40,329 nucleotides of DNA from CAYLOP01 sp964385305. GTDB lineage: Bacteria; Chloroflexota; Anaerolineae; Anaerolineales; E44-bin32. Below, piece after piece: positions 23,889-33,192 of this stretch. The stretch is taken from the NCBI GenBank assembly GCA_964385305.1, contig CAYLOP010000014.1:1-40329 (forward strand), written 5' to 3'. The position numbers and the translations under genes are program-made. How positions within the stretch are numbered: the first letter of the stretch is position 1; the number at the start of each line of letters is the position of its first letter. The notes below the pieces were generated by a model that did not search any database, was not told the origin of the DNA, and saw nothing but the letters and a program-made list of their open reading frames with translations.

Positions 23889-25298
23889 ATGAAGCGATGG
23901 ATAACGATCATCATAGCAGTTGTCGTTCTGGTTGGCGGTTTTTTCGGCTACCAGGCTTATCGACAATCACGAATCCAATCCTCCCTGGGTGAATTGCAGA
24001 CAGTTGAAGCGGGGACCGGTCCGCTCACTGCGACGGTAGGGGCAACGGGGACGGTGCGGGCCAATCAATCCACCATCTTGACTTTCGAAACCTCCGGCAC
24101 GGTGGAAACTGTCACGGTTGCATTGGGAGATTTTGTGCAGGATGGCGAGATCCTGGCGACTCTCGAACAGACTTCGCTACCAGCCCAGGTGGTGCTTGCA
24201 CAGGCTGATCTGGTGTCTGCGAAGCGCGCGCTTGAGGATTTACTGAACTCCGACGCAGCCCGCGCATCGGCGCAGAAAGCTCTTGCAGAAGCTCAAGACG
24301 CACTCAAGGACGCGGAGTATATTCGGACAGTCCGCCAAGAAGGCAATCGAGCTAGCGAGGAAACGCTCGACTCCGCCCGCGCCAATTTAATCCTCGCACA
24401 GAGTGAAGTGGATCTTGCCAAGGCGCGGTACGATAGTCTTTCGGGACTCCCGGAAAACAACGCGGGACGAGCTTTGGCTTTGTCAAAACTTGCTGATGCG
24501 CGCAAGAGACGCGACGCCGCACAGCGGAACCTGAATTGGTACACCGGTCATCCCACCGCGGTTGAACAAGCGATGCTGGACGCCGATGTGGCCTTCGCAG
24601 AAGCGCGTCTGGCCGACGCTGAAAGGGAATGGGCGCGTTTGAAGGATGGACCGGATTCTAATGATGTCGCAGCTGCGGAGGCGCGTATCGCCGCGGCGGA
24701 GTCGACGCTGGCGCAATCCTATATTAAAGCGCCCTTCTCCGGCACCATCACCGCTGTGGAAGTCATGCCTGGTGACCAGGTGGGACCGGGGACCCTTGCG
24801 TTCCGGCTTGAGGACCTTTCACGCATGCTCATCGATGTCGATATCTCTGAAGTCGATATCAACCAAGTCACACTGGGTCAACCTGTCACACTCAACTTCG
24901 ACGCTGTGCTCGAAGAGCCCTACCAGGGTCAGGTCGTCGAGATCGGTTTGAGCGGCGATGTCGTGCAGGGTGTGGTCAATTTCACCGTGGTTGTGGAAGT
25001 GATAGAAACGGATGAATCCATCAAACCCGGGATGACGGCAGCGGCCAATATCGTTGTGGACCAAATTGATAATGTGCTCCTGGTCCCGAACCGCGCTGTA
25101 CGCGTGCGAGAGGGCGAGCGCGTCGTCTATGTTATTCGTGACGATTCCTATCAACCCGTTCCAATCAAGCTGGGCGTCTCCTCCGACCTTTACAGTCAGG
25201 TCGTCGAAGGCGAATTGAGCGAGGGCGATCTGATCGTGCTCAATCCTCCTGCGATCTTTGAATCAACGGGGGGCCCGCCGCCCTTCGTGAGACAGTAA
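23889..25298 (+). CDS. Efflux pump periplasmic adaptor (MacA/HlyD type)
   Basis: 469 residues. N-terminal membrane anchor at about 4-22, then half of a lipoyl-like barrel (GTVETVTVALGDFVQDGEILATLE). A long alpha-helical hairpin of Ala/Glu/Arg heptads runs from about 97 to 275 and includes ALAEAQDALKDAEY and VAAAEARIAAAESTLAQSY. The second lipoyl half follows (IKAPFSGTITAVEVMPGDQV), then a beta-barrel domain and a membrane-proximal domain (LLVPNRAVRVREGERVVYV). The order matches MacA. In this operon it links the ABC transporter to the outer envelope; no outer-membrane channel gene is present. Start supported by GGAGGGTG. Confidence 0.93.
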   Translation: MKRWITIIIAVVVLVGGFFGYQAYRQSRIQSSLGELQTVEAGTGPLTATVGATGTVRANQSTILTFETSGTVETVTVALGDFVQDGEILATLEQTSLPAQVVLAQADLVSAKRALEDLLNSDAARASAQKALAEAQDALKDAEYIRTVRQEGNRASEETLDSARANLILAQSEVDLAKARYDSLSGLPENNAGRALALSKLADARKRRDAAQRNLNWYTGHPTAVEQAMLDADVAFAEARLADAEREWARLKDGPDSNDVAAAEARIAAAESTLAQSYIKAPFSGTITAVEVMPGDQVGPGTLAFRLEDLSRMLIDVDISEVDINQVTLGQPVTLNFDAVLEEPYQGQVVEIGLSGDVVQGVVNFTVVVEVIETDESIKPGMTAAANIVVDQIDNVLLVPNRAVRVREGERVVYVIRDDSYQPVPIKLGVSSDLYSQVVEGELSEGDLIVLNPPAIFESTGGPPPFVRQ

Positions 25299-25300
25299 CT

Positions 25301-25978
25301 ATGAGCGATTGGGTCATTCAGGCTGACGATGTAATAAAGATCTATCAGATGGGTGAGATCGAGGTGCACGCGCTGCGCGGCGTGTCTTTGCGCGTCAGGC
25401 GCGGTGAAGTGATCTCTATCATGGGCCCTTCCGGCTCCGGCAAGAGCACACTGATGAACATCATCGGATGCCTCGATCGTCCAACGAGCGGGACCTATAT
25501 CCTCGATGGTGAGACGATTGCCGATCTGACCGATGATGATCTTGCAGAGATCCGAAACCTCAAGGTTGGCTTTGTATTTCAAAATTTCAACTTGCTGGGT
25601 CGCCAGTCAGCGCTTACGAATGTAGAGCTGCCCTTGCGCTATGCCGGGGTTGCAAACGGACGAAGGAAGCGGGCACTAGCCGCGCTGGAGGCGGTGGGGC
25701 TTGGTGACCGTGTACGTCACAGGCCCAATGAACTCTCCGGAGGCGAACAGCAGCGTGTGGCGATCGCGCGCGCATTGGTTAACAATCCAGCCATCATCCT
25801 GGCGGATGAGCCGACCGGAAACCTGGATACCAAGGCGGGTGAGGAGCTCATGAAAATCCTGCTTGGTTTAAACGAAGATTTCGGTACCACCTTGATCCTG
25901 GTGACGCACGACCCTGAGATCGCCGAGTACACGCAGCGGGTCATCATGTTGCGCGACGGTCTGGTCGAAGGTTCTTAG
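25301..25978 (+). CDS. ABC transporter ATPase (MacB/LolD type)
   Basis: 225 residues. Walker A GPSGSGKST at 42-50, Q-loop in FVFQNFNLL (91-99), signature LSGGE at 145-149, Walker B IILADE at 165-170, and the H-loop in LVTHDPE. The subclass fits the MacB/LolD/FtsE group that works with FtsX-like permeases, including the 'NLDTKAGEE' segment after Walker B. Its ATG starts 3 bp after the adaptor stop codon, so translation is coupled. Separate ATPase and permease genes rather than one fused MacB is the usual Gram-positive and Chloroflexota form. Confidence 0.95.
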   Translation: MSDWVIQADDVIKIYQMGEIEVHALRGVSLRVRRGEVISIMGPSGSGKSTLMNIIGCLDRPTSGTYILDGETIADLTDDDLAEIRNLKVGFVFQNFNLLGRQSALTNVELPLRYAGVANGRRKRALAALEAVGLGDRVRHRPNELSGGEQQRVAIARALVNNPAIILADEPTGNLDTKAGEELMKILLGLNEDFGTTLILVTHDPEIAEYTQRVIMLRDGLVEGS

Positions 25979-25991
25979 TGAGAGTGCTGCG

Positions 25992-27218
25992 ATGAATATC
26001 TTACAGGGTATCCTTGAAGCATTGGACAGCTTAGCGAGCAACAAGACGCGCTCGGCTTTGACGGTCTTGGGAATCGTGATTGGCGTGGGTGCGGTGATTG
26101 CCATGCTTGCGATCGGCAGCGGGGCGCAAAATACCATCACCGGCTCCATCAGTGACATCGGCACGAACCTCATCTTTGTTTTCAGTGGTGGATCCGAGGA
26201 GATACGCAATCCGAAGCGGCTGACCCTGGCCGACGCGGATGCCATAGACGACCCATTTGCCACGCCTTCTGTGATTGGTGTGGCTCCTATGCTCAATGGC
26301 ACCGTCGAGGTGACCTATGCCGGTGAGCGCAAGTTTACCCAAGCAAATGGTATCACGCCCGACTACCTTACCGTTCGTAACGTCGATATGCAGGAAGGGG
26401 AGTTTATCAGCGAAGTGCACATGCTGGGACGCTCCGCGGTGGCTGTGCTCGGGCCCGATGTAGCAGAAGATCTTTTCGGACGTTCCGAGGGGGTACTAGG
26501 AGAGACCATACGGATAGAGGGTCAACCGTTTCGTGTCATCGGGGTGAAGGCGGCGGTTGGCGGCTCGGGCTTTAACAATCCTGATGACGAGATTTTAGTA
26601 CCCATGACGACCGCCCAGGCGCGTCTTCTACGACGTTCCACGCGCGATGCTGTAGACATGATCATGGTCCAGGCGATCAGCGCCGAGGATGTGGACTCGG
26701 CAAGCGATGAGATCGCGGCCATCTTGCGCACACGACATAAGACGCCGATCGGTGCGGATGATTTCACCATCTTCACGCAGGAGGATTTCCTGGAGACGGC
26801 GCGCACGATCACGAACGTCCTGACCATCTTCCTGGGAGGCATAGCAGCCATCTCGCTCCTGGTCGGCGGGATCGGCATCATGAACATCATGCTCGTCTCG
26901 GTGACGGAGCGCACACGTGAGATCGGGCTTCGTAAGGCGGTTGGGGCGCGCAAGCGCGACATTATGCTTCAATTTCTGACCGAATCGGCCTTACTGAGCC
27001 TCATTGGGGGCTTGATCGGCATCGCATTGGGATGGGGACTCTCGGAGCTCGTCGGTGCGATCGCTGCAGCATCAGAAGCGGATCTCAACCCGAGCATTGG
27101 CTTGAACGCTGTGCTGCTTGCGACACTCTTTTCCACAGCAGTTGGGCTTTTCTTTGGCCTCTATCCGGCCAAGCGCGCGGCGGATTTGGAGCCGGTTGAA
27201 GCCCTGCGCTACGAGTAG
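25992..27218 (+). CDS. ABC transporter permease, MacB/FtsX family
   Basis: 408 residues. The N-terminal helix (about 20-42) is followed by a roughly 230-residue extracytoplasmic domain with MacB periplasmic features (GVAPMLNGTVEVTYAG, DMQEGEFISE, GETIRIEGQPFRVIGV). Three C-terminal helices lie at about 278-303, 333-352 and 370-392. The conserved ERTREIGLRKAVGARKRDI couples to the ATPase, and the C-terminus ends in PVEALRYE as in the family. Starts 13 bp after the ATPase stop. The trio would export a peptide, macrolide-like compound or lipoprotein; the substrate cannot be told from sequence. Confidence 0.94.
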   Translation: MNILQGILEALDSLASNKTRSALTVLGIVIGVGAVIAMLAIGSGAQNTITGSISDIGTNLIFVFSGGSEEIRNPKRLTLADADAIDDPFATPSVIGVAPMLNGTVEVTYAGERKFTQANGITPDYLTVRNVDMQEGEFISEVHMLGRSAVAVLGPDVAEDLFGRSEGVLGETIRIEGQPFRVIGVKAAVGGSGFNNPDDEILVPMTTAQARLLRRSTRDAVDMIMVQAISAEDVDSASDEIAAILRTRHKTPIGADDFTIFTQEDFLETARTITNVLTIFLGGIAAISLLVGGIGIMNIMLVSVTERTREIGLRKAVGARKRDIMLQFLTESALLSLIGGLIGIALGWGLSELVGAIAAASEADLNPSIGLNAVLLATLFSTAVGLFFGLYPAKRAADLEPVEALRYE

Positions 27219-27246
27219 GTGCAGACGGAGATGGCTTGAAACAAAT

Positions 27247-27294
27247 GTAGAGGCGTTGCAAACCTGACGCAGGTGCTGGGTGCATCGCCTCTAC
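27247..27294. repeat. Nested-hairpin dispersed repeat, copy 1
   Basis: A 48-bp imperfect palindrome. The outer stem is GTAGAGGCG/CGCCTCTAC, extended by TGCA/TGCA across one mismatch, and an inner hairpin is ACCTG-ACG-CAGGT. A clearly related 57-bp copy lies at 32793-32849. Here it sits between the convergent permease and uvrA genes, where it could also act as a terminator. No T-run is present. Confidence 0.75.
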
Positions 27295-27326
27295 TTGATT
27301 TTAATGCGTATGAGGTCGAACAGAGA

Positions 27327-30206
27327 TCAGTGCAGGTGTTGCTTGAGGAACTTGCCCGTATAGGACGCCTTGATCTTGCAGATGTCTTCTGGCGTGCCTT
27401 CAGCGACGATCTCACCGCCCCGGTCCCCGCCTTCGGGGCCCAGATCGATCACCCAATCCGCAACTTTGATGATGTCCGGGTGGTGTTCGATGATGATAAC
27501 CGTGTTGTCCTGATCGACGAGGCGCTGGAGTACGTCGATGAGTTTATAGACGTCCGCTGCGTGCAGCCCGACGGAGGGTTCGTCCAAGACGTACAGCGTG
27601 TGGCCGTTGCCGCGCTTCGAGAGCTCCCGTGAGAGCTTCACACGCTGCGCTTCGCCGCCAGAAAGTGTGGGCGCGGGCTGGCCGATCTTAAGGTAACCCA
27701 GGCCGACATCCTGCAGCGTTTGGAACTTTTTCATCATCGCCGGGAAGGCGGCGAACAGTTTGGTGGCCTCGTTGATGCTTGTGTCCAGCACATCTGCAAT
27801 GGAGTGGTCCTTGAAACGCACCTGGAGTGTCTCTCGATTGTAGCGCGCACCATGACACACTTCACACGGCACATAGACGTCCGGTAGGAATTGCATTTCA
27901 ATACGCAGTTGCCCCTGACCCTGGCATGCCTCGCAGCGTCCCCCATGCACATTGAAGGAAAAGCGCCCTGGCTTGTAGCCCCTCAGCTTGGATTCGGGCA
28001 ACTCGGCGAATAAAGCCCGGATGTGATCGAAGACGCCGGTATAGGTACCAGGGTTAGAGCGCGGTGTGCGACCGATCGGGCTTTGATCGATGCTGATGAC
28101 CTTGTCGAGATGTTCCAGGCCTTCGATGTGATCATACGCGCCAGCTTGTTTCCTGGCACGATGGAGCTGTTCGGCCAGCGCCTTGTACAGCACCTCGACC
28201 ATCAAGGAGGATTTGCCTGATCCCGAAACGCCGGTGATGCAAACGAAGGTGCCCAGCGGAATACGTACATCGATGTTTTTGAGATTGTTCTCACGAGCGC
28301 CAACCAGAATGAGTGATTTGCCATTTCCGGACCGGCGTGTGGAGGGTGTGTCGATAGACAATTTTCCAGCGAGGAAGCGGCCTGTGACGGATTTGCGATT
28401 TCGGCTCACCTCCCCCACAGTGCCTTCTGCAACGACCTCACCACCAGCCTCACCCGCGCCGGGGCCGAGGTCGATCACCCAGTCGGCGGCGCGGATCGTG
28501 GCTTCATCGTGTTCGACCACGAGCACAGAGTTGCCGAGATCGCGCATCCCCTCCAGCGTGCGGATCAAGCGGGCGTTATCGCGCGGGTGTAGGCCGATGG
28601 AAGGCTCATCCAGTACGTAGAGGACGCCCATCAACCGCGAACCGATCTGCGTCGCCAGTCGGATGCGCTGCGCCTCCCCTCCGGAGAGCGAACCTGCCGA
28701 GCGGTCGAGGGTGAGATAGTCCAGGCCCACATCCACCAGGAAGCCCAACCGTTCGGCGATTTCCCGCAGCACGCGTTCGCCAATCTTTTTTTGACGCTCG
28801 CTGAGCGGGCTGCCCTCGCCCTGTAACTTCCTCACCCATTCTAAAGTCCGCTGCACAGGCCAACTGGTCACTTCAATGATGTTGACTCCATCTATAAGGA
28901 CCGCTAAAGCTTCGGGGCGCAGCCGTTTGCCCTGGCAGGAAGGACATGGTCTCTCGGCCATGTATTCCTGGATCCGACCACGGATATACTCGGATTGGGT
29001 CTCTTGATAGCGTCTTTCAAGGTTCCCCACGATTCCTTCGAAGGTGGTCGTGTAGGTAGCGCTTCGCCCCTCCCGGCTGATGTAGTGGATCGGTACTTCC
29101 TGCTCGCCCGTACCATAGATGATCAGGTCGAGCTTCTCTTCTGGGATTTCATTAACGGGCGTCTCGAGGTCGATCTCGTATTTTTCTGCGACTGCTTCAA
29201 TCATCTGCCAATAGTAGCCGCTGTGATTCTTGCCTGGATTTGACCAGTTCATCGCGACCACTGCCCCTCCGGCCAGGGGAAGGGAGCGGTCGGGGATGAT
29301 CCGATCCGGGTCGATTTCAAGCTTTATGCCCAGGCCTTGGCATTGCAGGCACGCGCCGTGAGGGGTGTTGAAAGAGAAGGTGCGTGGTTCGATCTCGGCC
29401 AAGGTTGTGCCATGTTCTGGGCACGCAAGGTGTTCGGAGAAGGGGATCACGGTGGGAGGTTCTTCGCTCAGATTTGCGATGAACATCGTCCCATCTCCCC
29501 AACGCAGGGCGGTCTCGACGGAGTCAGTGAGCCTGGAGCGAAAAGCGTCGATCTCTTTCTCGTTTTGGGGACTGATGACCAGCCGGTCGACGACGGCTTC
29601 GATGTCGTGTTTCTTGTAGCGGTCGAGCTCAAATTCTTCATCGAGCGACCGCACCTCACCATTGATCCGCACGCGCACAAACCCAGAGCGGCGCAGTTCT
29701 TCAAACACACCCTGATGTGTGCCTTTGCGGCCACGCACAAGAGGCGCCAACACTATGACGCGTGATTCCTCGGGAAGCGCCTCGACCGCATCGACGATCT
29801 CCTGTGCGGATTGCTGACGGACTTCACGCCCGCAGATGGGGCAATGTGGCTGGCCGACCCGTGCAAAGAGAAGGCGCAGGTAGTCGAAGACCTCCGTAAC
29901 CGTGCCGACTGTTGAGCGAGGGTTGTGCGATACGCCGCGTTGGTCGATCGAAATCGCTGGAGAGAGACCTTCGATGTAGTCGACATCAGGCTTGTTGAGC
30001 TGGCCGAGAAATTGGCGTGCGTAGGCGGAGAGCGACTCTACGTAGCGTCGCTGACCCTCCGCGAAAATGGTGTCGAATGCCAGGGATGATTTGCCTGAGC
30101 CTGAGATGCCGGAGATAACAACCAGCTTGTTGCGCGGAATGTCCACGCTGATATTTTTCAGGTTATGCTCACGTGCGCCAACCACGCGGATTGCATCTTC
30201 ACCCAT
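27327..30206 (-). CDS. uvrA: UvrABC excision nuclease subunit A
   Basis: Damage-recognition ATPase of nucleotide excision repair. 959 residues, full length. The first Walker A is GISGSGKS at 33-40, the first Cys knuckle CPICG at 122-126. The first zinc-finger module begins LACPEHGT and ends CLQCQGLG; it has His in place of one Cys, a variant still able to bind zinc. The ABC signature LSGGEAQRIRLATQ and Walker B VLDEPSIGLHP belong to the first ATPase, and GVSGSGKSS, LSGGEAQRVKLS and VLDEPSVGLH to the second. The second zinc finger is CEACQGQG with CEVCHGARYN. Followed at its 3' end by dispersed-repeat copy 1 and convergent with the efflux operon. Confidence 0.98.
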   Translation of the reverse strand: MGEDAIRVVGAREHNLKNISVDIPRNKLVVISGISGSGKSSLAFDTIFAEGQRRYVESLSAYARQFLGQLNKPDVDYIEGLSPAISIDQRGVSHNPRSTVGTVTEVFDYLRLLFARVGQPHCPICGREVRQQSAQEIVDAVEALPEESRVIVLAPLVRGRKGTHQGVFEELRRSGFVRVRINGEVRSLDEEFELDRYKKHDIEAVVDRLVISPQNEKEIDAFRSRLTDSVETALRWGDGTMFIANLSEEPPTVIPFSEHLACPEHGTTLAEIEPRTFSFNTPHGACLQCQGLGIKLEIDPDRIIPDRSLPLAGGAVVAMNWSNPGKNHSGYYWQMIEAVAEKYEIDLETPVNEIPEEKLDLIIYGTGEQEVPIHYISREGRSATYTTTFEGIVGNLERRYQETQSEYIRGRIQEYMAERPCPSCQGKRLRPEALAVLIDGVNIIEVTSWPVQRTLEWVRKLQGEGSPLSERQKKIGERVLREIAERLGFLVDVGLDYLTLDRSAGSLSGGEAQRIRLATQIGSRLMGVLYVLDEPSIGLHPRDNARLIRTLEGMRDLGNSVLVVEHDEATIRAADWVIDLGPGAGEAGGEVVAEGTVGEVSRNRKSVTGRFLAGKLSIDTPSTRRSGNGKSLILVGARENNLKNIDVRIPLGTFVCITGVSGSGKSSLMVEVLYKALAEQLHRARKQAGAYDHIEGLEHLDKVISIDQSPIGRTPRSNPGTYTGVFDHIRALFAELPESKLRGYKPGRFSFNVHGGRCEACQGQGQLRIEMQFLPDVYVPCEVCHGARYNRETLQVRFKDHSIADVLDTSINEATKLFAAFPAMMKKFQTLQDVGLGYLKIGQPAPTLSGGEAQRVKLSRELSKRGNGHTLYVLDEPSVGLHAADVYKLIDVLQRLVDQDNTVIIIEHHPDIIKVADWVIDLGPEGGDRGGEIVAEGTPEDICKIKASYTGKFLKQHLH

Positions 30207-30335
30207 TCAGCCACACCTTTTTCGTACACTTGTTCTATTATAGCTTGCGAATATACATTATAACAGACCGACTGTGTTTCCCACGGGCGCGACGAATCCT
30301 ATGACGTAATACGCTGGAGGATTTGCTGGGTGGGC

Positions 30336-30944
30336 TTATTCCTCTAGGGAGGATTTGGGGTCTGGTGACAACATTTCCCCACACCAGGAGCACCGACTTT
30401 CTCCTTGGGGGATCACCGCGTCACACTTGGGGCAGTGCTTCCGCTGGTCCGGAGAGGGTACGCCGCCTTCCAGATCGGCGGCGAGACGGACAACATCGTA
30501 CGGACTCATGCTGCCACTGTCACCGCTGCGGCTGCTTGGTCCACCGCTGATGCGAACGCCATGGGCGTCGAGGTTGATGACATAGCCCTGATCACGCAGG
30601 GCGGAGGCGAAATCTTCACGGAGCTCTTCTGCCTGTGCTGAGGTTGTACGCTCTGAGGCTCGAAGCAGGTCCCGGGCTCCTTCAGGCAGGTCTTCCAAGA
30701 GATCATTGGGCCAATGATCGGCGGTCTCTTCCGATTGCGCCATAAGCTTCCGAAAGCGTGCGGCAGGAATGTTATCATCCTGCGCTTGCGTTGATGGGGT
30801 TCCGGATGGGGTCTCAGTTTCCTTAGCGTTAACGATAGGGTTACATACAGGGCATACGGCGTGGGATTCGCCAGGCACAAGCTGCATCGGCGATCCGCAG
30901 GTCGGACAGCGCTGGGGATCAGTGTTCTCTGTTTCCGTCTTCAT
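30336..30944 (-). CDS. Double zinc-ribbon protein of unknown function
   Basis: 202 residues. ATG 30944 is chosen because GGAGGGAGAA lies 7 bases before it; an ATG six codons further up would place that site inside the gene. N-terminal zinc ribbon with Cys13/Cys16 (CPTC) and Cys31/Cys34 (CPVC). A hydrophilic, partly helical middle follows (LRASERTTSAQAEELREDF) with a small beta segment (DQGYVINLDAHGVRISGG). A second zinc ribbon closes the protein (CPKC and CSWC near 176-193). No membrane helix. It follows the 541-residue zinc/membrane protein gene by 101 bp on the same strand, so the two may be co-expressed. Function not known. Confidence 0.75.
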   Translation of the reverse strand: MKTETENTDPQRCPTCGSPMQLVPGESHAVCPVCNPIVNAKETETPSGTPSTQAQDDNIPAARFRKLMAQSEETADHWPNDLLEDLPEGARDLLRASERTTSAQAEELREDFASALRDQGYVINLDAHGVRISGGPSSRSGDSGSMSPYDVVRLAADLEGGVPSPDQRKHCPKCDAVIPQGESRCSWCGEMLSPDPKSSLEE

Positions 30945-31045
30945 GATCCATTCTCCCTCCATGTCGAGTGGAGCACAAACGATGAACGTTAATGCCCTCT
31001 ACATTTTAGAAGGATGGGGGAAAGCGGCGGGTTTGAGCGCAAGGA

Positions 31046-32671
31046 TCAGCCCTCGGGATTAGGGGCGCGATCTTTGACCGACGTCACCCTTCCCAACACG
31101 ATTTCCTTATTGGCGTTATAGAAGCGTTGTGCGTACTCCTTGTTGCGCCACTCGAATACCGTTTCGAGGGTGTCTGCTTCAGCCAGCACGAGCAAGGTTG
31201 AACGGATGTAATTCGCCTCTGGTGGCGGTGGGTAGGGCCGGATACGGCCGAGAAGGATCAGGGCGGGGATGGAATAGCCCACCGTTGCCAGGGTGGCGAT
31301 GATAAAGAGACCGATAAGCGGTTCCTCACGCAGGTCAAGTCCCCACGCGAGCGCAGCGACGAGCAGTACCATTGCTAACAGCGCAGAAACCAGATGGGCT
31401 TGCAGGCGAGCGTTTTTTTCGTCCTCGTGGGTTTTGGAGGCTCGCTTATGGCATTCTTTGCAGAGGGGCAGGGTGAAGAGGGTTGTCCGGCGATTGCCAA
31501 GCGTCTGGCCATTGGGCAGACTTCCGGGTACGCCTAATTTGTTCTTTGCGGGTTTACGCATGCAATGGGCGCAGAAGTCGCCCGGGAAGCGCACGCGTGT
31601 CCCCTTGATCACCACCCTGGAGCGCTGACCGGGCGGTGGATCGATCTCCCGTAGATCAAGCTCAGGCGTGCTTGGCGCTTCTTCCTGTGGGATCATCTCG
31701 GCTACACGAGGGGGTGCTTCCGATGGAAATTCAACTTCCTGTATTGCAGCTGGCAGTGGCGTCACGTCAGCTTTCAGGTATTCTTCATCTGGGATCAACT
31801 CGGCGGGCGTCGGCGGGGGTTCTGGCGGTTTGTCATCGTCGATAGGTTCGGGCTCAGGCGTTTCATCGGCATCAAGCGCGGCAGCCCAAGCTGGAATGGC
31901 TGCCTCCGCCAGTTCTTCTTCGGGCGCTTCAGGTTCGCTTTCAAGCTCCGGCGCATCAACTTCAGGTGGTGCGCTGGGCATGGGTGTAAGCTCAGCCTCC
32001 AGTGAGACTTCTTCGCGAAATCCATCCATGAATGGTAACGGTGGGGCCTCCAGCATGCCATCATCTGGTGGCAATTCTACAGAAGGGGGCTTTACTTCCA
32101 ATTCCTCCAATTCAGAGGGCAGCGATTCTACGAACTCCTCAATGGGGGTGGCGGGCTCGGACTCAGGCGGTGCATCGGATGGTGCGGCCGACGGACCAAA
32201 TTCAGCGGGCTCAAGCCTTCGTTCTTCCTCAGGTAGCGGTACAGTTGGCTTTTCCGCCGGTGTGGCCGCACGCTCAACGCCCTCTGGAGAGGGGAACTCG
32301 TCTGGGGAGAGTTCGGATGGGAGAAATTCTGGTTCTACCGGAGCTTCAGGCTCCATGGGTGCCGGGAGATCCGGCTCCTCCATGGCTTCGATTGCTTGGC
32401 GCTCGAGGTCAGCCTTGCGGGCCACCGCTTCCAACCATGCCCACTCACGCAGCGCGAAGCGGTTCGTATCGGGAAAGGCGGGGTCGATCTTGCCGTACAT
32501 CACCCGCTCGCCGCCCTCCTCGACCACGAATGCCGAACTGCAGTGGCCGCACACGACGAAGTCGGGGAGGCGATCGTTGTGTACGATGCTTAGCTCCGGC
32601 CGGCCGCATATCGCGCAGGACAGACCGTCGGTATAGGAATCTTCGAGTGTGGGTCGTGGCATAGCAGGCAT
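31046..32671 (-). CDS. Membrane protein with two zinc sites and a long acidic-proline-rich region
   Basis: 541 residues, not assigned to a family. Zinc-ribbon-like pairs at Cys19/Cys22 and Cys41/Cys44. Residues 95-345 are extremely rich in Pro, Glu and Asp, with motifs such as PEAPVEPEF and EPEPIDDDKPPEPPP, so this part is probably disordered. A second zinc site follows: Cys367/Cys370 (FCAHC) and Cys404/Cys407 (LCKEC). Two membrane helices lie at about 427-444 and 452-474. The C-terminal 65 residues (TLLVLAEADTLETVFEWRNKEYAQRFYNAN) are folded-looking and cytoplasmic if the zinc sites are. Both zinc sites on the N-terminal side of the membrane pair suggest a cytoplasmic sensor or scaffold. Transcribed toward the double zinc-ribbon gene. 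Confidence 0.75.
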   Translation of the reverse strand: MPAMPRPTLEDSYTDGLSCAICGRPELSIVHNDRLPDFVVCGHCSSAFVVEEGGERVMYGKIDPAFPDTNRFALREWAWLEAVARKADLERQAIEAMEEPDLPAPMEPEAPVEPEFLPSELSPDEFPSPEGVERAATPAEKPTVPLPEEERRLEPAEFGPSAAPSDAPPESEPATPIEEFVESLPSELEELEVKPPSVELPPDDGMLEAPPLPFMDGFREEVSLEAELTPMPSAPPEVDAPELESEPEAPEEELAEAAIPAWAAALDADETPEPEPIDDDKPPEPPPTPAELIPDEEYLKADVTPLPAAIQEVEFPSEAPPRVAEMIPQEEAPSTPELDLREIDPPPGQRSRVVIKGTRVRFPGDFCAHCMRKPAKNKLGVPGSLPNGQTLGNRRTTLFTLPLCKECHKRASKTHEDEKNARLQAHLVSALLAMVLLVAALAWGLDLREEPLIGLFIIATLATVGYSIPALILLGRIRPYPPPPEANYIRSTLLVLAEADTLETVFEWRNKEYAQRFYNANKEIVLGRVTSVKDRAPNPEG

Positions 32672-33192
32672 AGTGAATCCTTATCTCGAGCAGATGTTGC
32701 TTGAGGACTCTAGCATAAGGAACGCTCGAAGGCAATTGGACCGTGTTTCTTATTTCAGTTTGCGAGCCTTCATAAACCACCCAAGTCAAGATGTAAAGAC
32801 GTTGCACACCTGCTCAGAACAGCAGGCGCTGAGTGCAGCGTTTCCATACATATACTTCGTTTAAGTGCGGGTTAGTCTGTCAGGCGATCGATGTCCTCAC
32901 CGTAGGTCCCGGTGAGCTTGCCGAACGAGCCTCGGCACGTCCCACCTCCGATTCCTCCAGAGCAGGACTGGCGGCTGAAGAGCACGCTCCCGGGTGTCCC
33001 GCCGCTGCACGCGATCAGGGTCAGGATGCGTGCTGGGAGGATGAAATGGACTATGCGTTCTCTCGTGATGAAAGAGACCCCCGAATGTTTGAGATTCGCA
33101 AAACAATACCCGGCGGAGTAGAACCAGGCAGATTTTTTCCATTTAATGTTCGACGAAGCGGTTTGGCTGACATGGGTAACAGCCTTCGGGGC
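32672..33192. other. 521-bp region without a confident gene, with dispersed-repeat copy 2
   Basis: Holds repeat copy 2 at 32793-32849 and a minus-strand frame at 32872-33200 that is open for about 109 codons but has no start codon. Part of that frame looks like a lipoprotein: RILTLIACSGG followed by CSGGIGGGTCRGSFGKLTG and ending TYGEDIDRLTD. It may be a decayed lipoprotein gene. The overlapping plus-strand frames have no recognisable features. Confidence 0.4.
32793..32849. repeat. Nested-hairpin dispersed repeat, copy 2
   Basis: 57 bp, related to copy 1 at 27247-27294 and in the same orientation. Shared order: GTARAGRCGTTGCA, then ACCTG, an inner hairpin (here CCTGCT-CAGAAC-AGCAGG), then GYGCTGRGTGCA and a pyrimidine-rich end arm. 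The outer stem is worn (TTTCCATAC against GTAAAGACG), but the inner stem is perfect and longer than in copy 1. Confidence 0.7.

Noticed and set aside
23631..23966. Minus-strand frame in the divergent region
   Set aside because: Overlaps the start of the adaptor gene, lacks a ribosome-binding site and has no recognisable motif.
31668..32636. 322-codon plus-strand frame, Ser/Gly-rich
   Set aside because: Exact antisense of the acidic-proline region; the Ser/Gly bias is what Glu/Pro codons give on the other strand.
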